Of a stretch of DNA of 6,373 nucleotides, positions 1 to 4,673 are shown in pieces. Source of the stretch: Lachnospiraceae bacterium. Its GTDB lineage: Bacteria > Bacillota_A > Clostridia > Lachnospirales > Lachnospiraceae. The notes under the pieces are model-generated. The model did not search any database. It was not told the origin of the DNA and worked only from the letters and a program-made list of their open reading frames with translations. The position numbers and the translations under genes are program-made. The stretch is from contig JAGCAV010000299.1 of NCBI GenBank assembly GCA_017652545.1, forward strand, positions 1 through 6,373, given 5' to 3'. The first letter of the stretch is position 1. The number at the start of each line of letters is the position of its first letter.

Positions 1-720
1 GCCTGTGAAAAAGGCGAATATCTGCTGACCATAGCCCGCCGCAACGGCATATTTATTCCTACGCTGTGTCAGCATGATTCTCAGGAAGAGGGCATGGGTG
101 CGTGCAGACTCTGCATTGTGGAGATCACGGACCGCGGAAGAAAGAGCGTGGTGGTTTCATGTGTATATCCTGTAAACAGTGAAATCGAAGTGGAAACCGG
201 CAGCGACAAAATCGTTCGCGAACGCAGAATGATCCTTTCGCTTTTAGCCAGCCGCGCGCCGGAAAGCACGCGCATCCGGCAGATGTGCAGTTATTACAAA
301 GTGCCGGAGATCCGGCGGTTTGTAAAAGTCGACGGGGAAAAGTGCGTGATGTGCGGTCTGTGCGCCAAAGCGTGTGCATCTTTGTCGGTCGGAGCCATCT
401 CCACCGTGAACAGAGGAATCACGAAGATGATCTCTACGCCTTACGGGGATCCGAGCAGCGTCTGTATCGGCTGCGGTGCATGTGCCAAAGTCTGTCCGAC
501 CGATGCGATCGAGCTTACAGAGGATGAACATACGCGTACAATCTGGGGCAAGACATTTGAACTTGTGCATTGTGAGCGCTGCAAAGCTGTGATCGGGACC
601 CGCGAGCAGATCGAGGAAGCTGCCCGCCGCAGCGGGAACGAGCCTGAGACTTTGTGCGATACCTGCCGCAAAGAGCGCATGGCCAAAGTCATGGCTGACA
701 CATTTGGTTTTGATGTTTGA
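1..720 (+). CDS. [2Fe-2S]/2x[4Fe-4S] ferredoxin-like electron-transfer protein (5' end cut by window)
   Basis: The frame is open from base 1 to TGA 718-720, giving 239 residues; probably only a short N-terminal piece is missing. Residues 1-60 are a plant-type [2Fe-2S] domain of the NuoG/HoxU kind, with Cys23, Cys35, Cys38 and Cys54 (motif GACRLC, then SC before a PV turn). Two [4Fe-4S] motifs follow: C115-xx-C118-xx-C121-xxx-C125 and C155-xx-C158-xx-C161-xxx-CP (C165). A C-terminal element with C191xxC194 and C219xxC222 could bind zinc or one further iron centre. There is no signal peptide or membrane segment in what is visible, so it should be a cytoplasmic electron-transfer subunit. The HxxxCxxC box found in NuoG/HoxU between the [2Fe-2S] and [4Fe-4S] parts is not seen. 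Proteins of this build accompany formate dehydrogenases and hydrogenases; moaA just downstream favours a molybdenum or tungsten formate dehydrogenase partner (inference). The true start lies before the window. Confidence 0.88.
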   Translation, partial: ACEKGEYLLTIARRNGIFIPTLCQHDSQEEGMGACRLCIVEITDRGRKSVVVSCVYPVNSEIEVETGSDKIVRERRMILSLLASRAPESTRIRQMCSYYKVPEIRRFVKVDGEKCVMCGLCAKACASLSVGAISTVNRGITKMISTPYGDPSSVCIGCGACAKVCPTDAIELTEDEHTRTIWGKTFELVHCERCKAVIGTREQIEEAARRSGNEPETLCDTCRKERMAKVMADTFGFDV

Positions 721-732
721 AGAATAACAGGC

Positions 733-738
733 AGGAGG
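733..738 (+). promoter_or_regulatory. Ribosome binding site of moaA (decides the TTG 747 start)
   Basis: A perfect AGGAGG lies 8 bases before TTG 747. The longest open frame could begin at TTG 717, which overlaps the stop of the preceding gene, but that would put this Shine-Dalgarno inside the coding sequence. ATG 783 has no comparable site. The site therefore argues for TTG 747. Confidence 0.75.
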
Positions 739-746
739 AACGGAAA

Positions 747-1757
747 TTGTCTGCAGTCGCTAACGGACAATCAGCGGACAGTATGCTGAGGGACCGGTTT
801 GGCAGAAATATCAATTATATGAGGATTTCTACCACTGACAGATGCAATCTGCGGTGTACGTACTGTATGCCGGACGGAATCAGCTGTATCCCGATGGCGG
901 AGATCCTGACCTATGAGGAGATTGCCGTGGTCTGCGCACAGGCGGCGGCGCTGGGAATAGACCGGTTCAAGATCACCGGCGGTGAACCCCTGGTCAGGAA
1001 AGGCTGCGCAGGGCTGATCGAAATGATCCGGCGGATCGACGGGGTCAGGCAGATCACACTGACGACCAACGGAATTCTGCTGGGTGATTATCTGGATGAT
1101 CTTTTGCGGGCCGGGATGGATGCCGTGAATATCAGTCTGGACACGATGGATCGTGATCAGTATCTTGCCATTACAGGCCGGGATGAACTTGAGAAAGTGC
1201 TCTCTTCGATCCGTCTGGCGGCGGGAAGAGTGCCGGTCAAGATCAACTGCGTCATCCAGAAAGGAATGAATGAGGATGCGCCGGTCAGACTGGCAGGCCT
1301 GGCCAGGGATCTGCCGGTGGATGTACGCTTTATCGAAATGATGCCCATCGGTGAGGGGAAAACCCGAAAATCCGTGCCGGGTGAAGCGGTCCTGCAGAAG
1401 ATAGAGGAGGCGTTCGGAGAAAGCGTGCCGGATGAAACGGTTCATGGCAACGGACCGGCTGTGTATTACAGATTTGAAGGGTTTACCGGCAGCATCGGAC
1501 TGATCAGCGCTGTCCATGGAAAGTTCTGTGCTGACTGCAACAGACTGCGTCTTACGTCTACCGGGGATCTGAAGCCATGCCTGTGCTATGCCGACACGGT
1601 TCCCCTGAAAGGCATTCTGCGGGACGGACTGCCGCTAAAGGAAGAGCGGCTGCGGGAGAAGATCCGGGAAGCGGTGTGGGAGAAGCCCCGGATGCACTGC
1701 TTTGAGAACAGTGAGATGATCACCGAACAGAAGAAGATGGCTCAGATCGGCGGATGA
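747..1757 (+). CDS. moaA: GTP 3',8-cyclase MoaA (molybdenum cofactor biosynthesis)
   Basis: MoaA is a radical-SAM enzyme that converts GTP to (8S)-3',8-cyclo-7,8-dihydroguanosine 5'-triphosphate, the first step of molybdopterin synthesis, with MoaC acting next. Numbered from TTG 747 the protein has 336 residues, normal for the family. The radical-SAM cluster motif is C33xxxC37xxC40, preceded by the family signature NYMRISTTDRCNLRC. The SAM-binding GGEP motif is at residues 78-81. The second, substrate-side [4Fe-4S] ligands are C261xxC264 and C278, within HGKFCADCNRLRLTSTG. The chain ends in Gly-Gly (MAQIGG), the conserved C-terminal tail needed for activity. All key residues are present, so the enzyme should work. 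It starts 26 bases after the Fe-S gene and is the last gene before a strong terminator. No moaC, moaE or mogA is in view. A shorter start at ATG 783 or a longer one at TTG 717 is possible but has less support. Confidence 0.97.
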   Translation: MSAVANGQSADSMLRDRFGRNINYMRISTTDRCNLRCTYCMPDGISCIPMAEILTYEEIAVVCAQAAALGIDRFKITGGEPLVRKGCAGLIEMIRRIDGVRQITLTTNGILLGDYLDDLLRAGMDAVNISLDTMDRDQYLAITGRDELEKVLSSIRLAAGRVPVKINCVIQKGMNEDAPVRLAGLARDLPVDVRFIEMMPIGEGKTRKSVPGEAVLQKIEEAFGESVPDETVHGNGPAVYYRFEGFTGSIGLISAVHGKFCADCNRLRLTSTGDLKPCLCYADTVPLKGILRDGLPLKEERLREKIREAVWEKPRMHCFENSEMITEQKKMAQIGG

Positions 1758-1765
1758 AGGCCGAA

Positions 1766-1801
1766 AAAATGCCCCCTGTATTCCATTGCAGGGGGCATTT
1801 T
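1766..1801 (+). terminator. Rho-independent terminator after moaA
   Basis: A perfect 13-base inverted repeat (AAAATGCCCCCTG at 1766-1778 and its complement at 1789-1801) can extend by a T-G and an A-T pair, leaving the loop TTCCAT. The stem has a run of five G-C pairs and ends in TTTT. It begins 9 bases after the moaA stop. The matching A-run on the left arm could make it partly bidirectional, but no gene converges on it from the right. Confidence 0.92.
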
Positions 1802-1941
1802 GAATCGGTGATAGTTCTGGCCGGATCTGAAGCGGCTGCTACGGCTTCTTCCGGTACAGAGGGTCTTGAAAGGTATACCCTGTCGTGATAGACTGATTTA
1901 TGTATCTTCGCAGTCGGAGAAGTTCCTGTTTTTCAGCCGGG

Positions 1942-1970
1942 TTGACAGAATATGTACGCAACACGGCTGT
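1942..1970 (+). promoter_or_regulatory. Candidate promoter (-35 box TTGACA, weak -10)
   Basis: A perfect TTGACA consensus lies at 1942-1947, 47 bases before the esterase start. At the usual 17-18 base spacing the -10 region reads GGCTGT or GCTGTC, a poor match to TATAAT. It may be a weak or activator-dependent promoter, or a chance match. Position downstream of a terminator and upstream of a gene is the main support. Confidence 0.25.
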
Positions 1971-1982
1971 CTGTGTTTTTAA

Positions 1983-1989
1983 GTGAGGA
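1983..1989 (+). promoter_or_regulatory. Ribosome binding site of the SGNH hydrolase (decides the ATG 1995 start)
   Basis: GTGAGGA sits 5 bases before ATG 1995. The open frame could also begin at the GTG of this same motif (1983), but then nothing resembling a Shine-Dalgarno would precede it. ATG 1995 also puts the GDS motif at the usual distance from the N-terminus. Confidence 0.7.
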
Positions 1990-1994
1990 TATCT

Positions 1995-2651
1995 ATGAAA
2001 AACGTATTGATCTTTGGCGATTCCAACACATGGGGCTATGACAGTGCCAGATATATCCCGGAGGCAGATGTCTTTCAGCGCATGGACGAAACGGAGCGCT
2101 GGCCCGCTCTGGTCCGGAGCCAGCTTGGCCCGGGCTATCATGTCATAGAGGATGCCCTGAACGGCAGGACACTGGTGTGGGACGACCCCTATATGCCTGG
2201 CCGCAACGGGCTGCAGGGCCTTAGGACCGCACTGGATGTTCACGCGCCGCTGGACCTGGTGGTGATGCAGCTGGGGTGCAACGAACTGAAGGATTATTTC
2301 AATCTGAGTGCCGGCATGATCGCAAAGGGAATGGAAATGCTGGTCCGTGAGTGTGAAGTATCATACTATGCCTATCCGGTTCCCAGGGTCCTGCTGATCG
2401 CGCCGGCGCCGACTCACCCTGATATCGCCACGCTGAGGGCTATCTCCAGCTTTGGCCCGGCGGCCTATGGCAAGAGCTGTGAACTGGGAAAACTGTACAG
2501 GGGTATTGCCGAAAGGCATCACTGCGGGTTCATTGACTGCGCTGAGCTTGGCTTTGAGATCAACACCGTGGATGGACTGCACTATTCGCTTGCGGACCAT
2601 GCAAAACTGGCGCCGGTCGTGGCCGGGAAGATCCGGGAAATGCTGGAGTGA
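1995..2651 (+). CDS. SGNH/GDSL-family hydrolase, arylesterase-like
   Basis: This is a 218-residue single-domain hydrolase predicted to cleave or transfer acyl groups from an ester substrate that the sequence does not reveal. It begins with a beta strand and the nucleophile motif (MKNVLIFGDSNTWGYD, Ser10). It has an NGR turn before WDDPY, and LGCNELKDYF as block III with the oxyanion Asn. The C-terminal catalytic pair is Asp193 and His196 in DGLHYS. Order and length resemble the arylesterase/acyltransferase branch of the SGNH superfamily (7-ACA arylesterase and MsAcT types), which usually read GTND where this protein has GCNE. No signal peptide or membrane segment is present, so it should be cytoplasmic. 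It is the first gene after the spacer and lies 22 bases before the secreted PPC/Fn3 gene, probably co-transcribed. Family assignment is firm; substrate unknown. Confidence 0.92.
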   Translation: MKNVLIFGDSNTWGYDSARYIPEADVFQRMDETERWPALVRSQLGPGYHVIEDALNGRTLVWDDPYMPGRNGLQGLRTALDVHAPLDLVVMQLGCNELKDYFNLSAGMIAKGMEMLVRECEVSYYAYPVPRVLLIAPAPTHPDIATLRAISSFGPAAYGKSCELGKLYRGIAERHHCGFIDCAELGFEINTVDGLHYSLADHAKLAPVVAGKIREMLE

Positions 2652-2673
2652 AAGCATCAGGAGGAATTGAAAA

Positions 2674-4053
2674 ATGATGAAACGTACGATAAACAGCGGA
2701 ATGATCAGATCATGCCTTGTGATGCTGTTGTTTACAGTTCTGCTTTCCGTCTGCGCCTTCGGCGCAGGTCACAATCTGACGGATGCGGAGCAGATCAGTC
2801 TCGGAAAGACCATAGAGGGGAGCTCAAGCAGTCAGAATACATGGGATTATTATAAGTTTGTTCTTGCAAGGAACGCAGTGGTCAAAATTGAAATGACGGC
2901 AGAGGGATCCGGAAAGCCTGTCTATATCCGCGCACACAATGCCAGGGGAGATGAGGTGTTTCAGATCCTGACCGGTGATGCCAATAACTGGGGCTATGAT
3001 ACCGGGGTGCTGTATGTTTCGCTGGCTAAGGGGATCAATTATGTTTCCTGCCAACCCATGTGGCCCCGGACTGCAAATTATAAGCTGACCGTCACGCAGG
3101 TGGCCGGTGAAGATGCCAGGACGGCGGTGGCGGGATCTGAGACCCGTTATCTTAAGGACGCGCATCCTTTCAGCCTTGGGCAGAATCTGTATGACACCGC
3201 CAGGCAGTACGGAAACAACTATACCTTTACCGCAAACAGCCGCCAGAAGATCATGCTGAATGTGAAGGTGCTGGACAATCTGAACAAGAATGAAATATAT
3301 GTCAGGCTGCTGGACGGAAACGGCAACAAGATCGATGAGGTGAAGAACGGAAGGGATACCTTCCTGGGATACGACACGCTGGGCAAAGGCTATACGCTTG
3401 TCAGGGAGATTGATCCCGGAACTTATTTTGTCCAGGTCACTTCGCTCTGGAACGGTTACACGGCAAGCGCGAGATATACGATCGCAACGGCTTCTTCCGT
3501 CCCCCTGGATATACCCGCAGGTCTTGCGGCAAAGAATCTTGCCGCAGGCGTTGAAGTGTCATGGAAACCCGTCAGCGGAGCGGAAGGGTATAACATCTAC
3601 AGAAGAAAGAGCGGGGGCAGCTGGGAGAAGATCGGGTCGTCCGGCAGAGATGAGACGGTATACCTGGATAAAAGCGCAAAGAACGGGATTGCATATGATT
3701 ACAGCGTCCAGGCCTTCAACTCCATGACGACAGGGAGCTACAGCAGGACCGGAACGACCATTCTCAGACTGAAGCGGGTGAGCGTCACCTCCTGCAGGCG
3801 TCAGAAGGGGAGAAAGCTTCTCGTGAAGTGGAAAAAGAACAGGGCGGCTTCCTATTATCTTGTTCAGTATTCCACGAATGCCGACTTTACCGGGGCAAAG
3901 AAGAAAAAGGTGAAAAATGCCCTGCAGGTGACATTGAAAGGCCTGAAGAACAATACGCGGTATTACGTAAGGGTCTGCGCGGGCGGAAAGGCCGGCAGAA
4001 AGAATTATACAGGTGAGTACAGCAAGGTGAAAAAAGTCACCGTGAAAAAATAA
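2674..4053 (+). CDS. Secreted PPC-like / fibronectin type III protein
   Basis: The protein has 459 residues and the start is set by AGGAGG at 2659-2664, 9 bases before ATG 2674. An N-terminal signal peptide is clear: Lys-Arg at residues 3-4, a hydrophobic core at about 14-29 and likely cleavage near residue 30. The Cys27 context (LLSVC) is a poor lipobox, so signal peptidase I is more likely. Two similar beta-rich modules of the bacterial pre-peptidase C-terminal (PPC) kind follow, at about 33-142 and 163-272. Each has a YxF strand, a GYDT element and a late G-x-Y-x-V strand. Then come two Fn3-like modules (about 276-366 and 367-458); the second is very lysine-rich, in the style of clostridial surface proteins. 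No protease or other catalytic domain, LPXTG sorting signal or choline-binding repeat is seen, so it is probably a released or charge-attached binding protein. Ligand unknown. No terminator separates it from either neighbour. Confidence 0.87.
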   Translation: MMKRTINSGMIRSCLVMLLFTVLLSVCAFGAGHNLTDAEQISLGKTIEGSSSSQNTWDYYKFVLARNAVVKIEMTAEGSGKPVYIRAHNARGDEVFQILTGDANNWGYDTGVLYVSLAKGINYVSCQPMWPRTANYKLTVTQVAGEDARTAVAGSETRYLKDAHPFSLGQNLYDTARQYGNNYTFTANSRQKIMLNVKVLDNLNKNEIYVRLLDGNGNKIDEVKNGRDTFLGYDTLGKGYTLVREIDPGTYFVQVTSLWNGYTASARYTIATASSVPLDIPAGLAAKNLAAGVEVSWKPVSGAEGYNIYRRKSGGSWEKIGSSGRDETVYLDKSAKNGIAYDYSVQAFNSMTTGSYSRTGTTILRLKRVSVTSCRRQKGRKLLVKWKKNRAASYYLVQYSTNADFTGAKKKKVKNALQVTLKGLKNNTRYYVRVCAGGKAGRKNYTGEYSKVKKVTVKK

Positions 4054-4098
4054 AAAGGTAAATGACGGTCCTGAACTGTTCAAGAAAGGCAGAGCATA

Positions 4099-4377
4099 AT
4101 GATTACACAGGAAGTCAAACTGAAGATCCACGAGGAAGCAGACCTGTTTTCTGAATATGATCCGGATCAGGCACTGCTTTCGGGAGATGTGGCGGACTAT
4201 CTGGAACGCAACTATCTGAACAAACACAGATCTCCCATTGAGAAATATACGATCCATATTTACAGCGATCAGCCTGTGAATGAAGATCGTGTCAGAACAA
4301 GGTTCGCAGCGTATTTTACCCAGGAGAAGGATAACATCGCTTACTCAATCAGAAAACTGACAATGAAACAGATCTAG
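4099..4377 (+). CDS. Soluble N-terminal part of a small membrane protein, ended by an in-frame TAG
   Basis: From ATG 4099, preceded by an AAAGG-type ribosome site at 4085-4089, the frame encodes 92 hydrophilic residues and stops at TAG 4375-4377. The product is acidic at the N-terminus (EEADLFSEYDPD) and then shows a strand-like YTIHIYSDQPV segment and a charged helix up to MKQI. I do not recognise a named family. The same frame continues open after the TAG for 74 codons that encode two membrane helices, so this looks like the cytoplasmic front half of a protein of about 167 residues. As read, the product would be soluble and cut just before its first membrane segment. It lies 45 bases after the PPC/Fn3 gene. 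It may be the remains of a broken gene, a real short product, or the front of a readthrough protein. Confidence 0.6.
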   Translation: MITQEVKLKIHEEADLFSEYDPDQALLSGDVADYLERNYLNKHRSPIEKYTIHIYSDQPVNEDRVRTRFAAYFTQEKDNIAYSIRKLTMKQI

Positions 4378-4602
4378 CTTGCGATCCTCGGCGTACTGAT
4401 CATTCTTTTCTGGTTGTTCCTCTCCGTTCATTCGGAGAGTGCCGGTGTTGTTAAACTGGAGATCATTTCGATCATCGGATGGGTCGCGATCTGGGAAGCG
4501 GCAAGCATTGCCATTATGCAGCGCCCTGAACTTGTCATGATGAAAAAAGCATACGAACGGATCATTGATGCGCAGATCATCATCGATACCGCTGCCGGCT
4601 GA
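4378..4602 (+). pseudogene. C-terminal membrane-helix part stranded behind the TAG (same frame)
   Basis: Immediately after TAG 4375-4377 the frame of the preceding ORF stays open to TGA 4600-4602. It encodes a strongly hydrophobic helix (LAILGVLIILFWLFLSV), a short polar loop, a second helix containing IISIIGWVAIWEAASIAIM, and a charged amphipathic tail. This is coherent two-pass membrane protein sequence, not random reading. The only early alternative start is TTG 4414, which lies inside the first helix and has no Shine-Dalgarno, so independent translation is unlikely. The simplest reading is that one gene (4099-4602) was split by a point change to TAG at codon 93. A sequencing error or programmed readthrough would look the same. 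No other frameshift or deletion is visible, so the event would be recent. Confidence 0.6.
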
Positions 4603-4673
4603 ACAGGATGAGCAGATGCCGCAAGCCGGGGGCTGAACAGACGGAAATACGTGAGAACAACGGGGGAACAATG

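Larger units (their letters stand above)
1802..1994. other. Gene-free spacer between the moaA operon and the esterase-led gene run
   Basis: These 193 bases hold no supported gene. An imperfect hairpin is visible: CCGGA-TCT-GAAGC at 1821-1833 can pair with GCTTC-T-TCCGG at 1844-1854 around a 10-base loop. It has no U-run, so it is not a terminator. A TTGACA box lies at 1942-1947. The promoter of the downstream genes most likely sits in this stretch, because a terminator precedes it and a gene begins right after it. Confidence 0.6.

Noticed and set aside
771..1517. Long antisense open frame (248 codons) opposite moaA
   Set aside because: It lies fully inside moaA, which has every family motif. 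The translation is rich in His, Arg and Pro without a recognisable domain, typical of an antisense shadow in moderately GC-rich coding DNA.
1821..1854. Imperfect hairpin in the spacer as a riboswitch or small RNA
   Set aside because: Only two 5-bp stems with an internal bulge are visible. I see no conserved molybdenum-cofactor riboswitch core or other known motif, and it lies downstream of moaA rather than before it.
1839..2243. Antisense open frame whose last 45 or so codons fall in the spacer and look fairly protein-like
   Set aside because: Most of it is opposite the SGNH hydrolase. It has no clear ribosome site or recognised domain, and the spacer part alone is too short to call a gene remnant.
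4072..4082. Short palindrome TGAAC-T-GTTCA between the PPC/Fn3 gene and the small membrane protein gene
   Set aside because: The arms are only five bases, there is no U-run, and it fits neither a terminator nor a known operator. Chance is enough to explain it.
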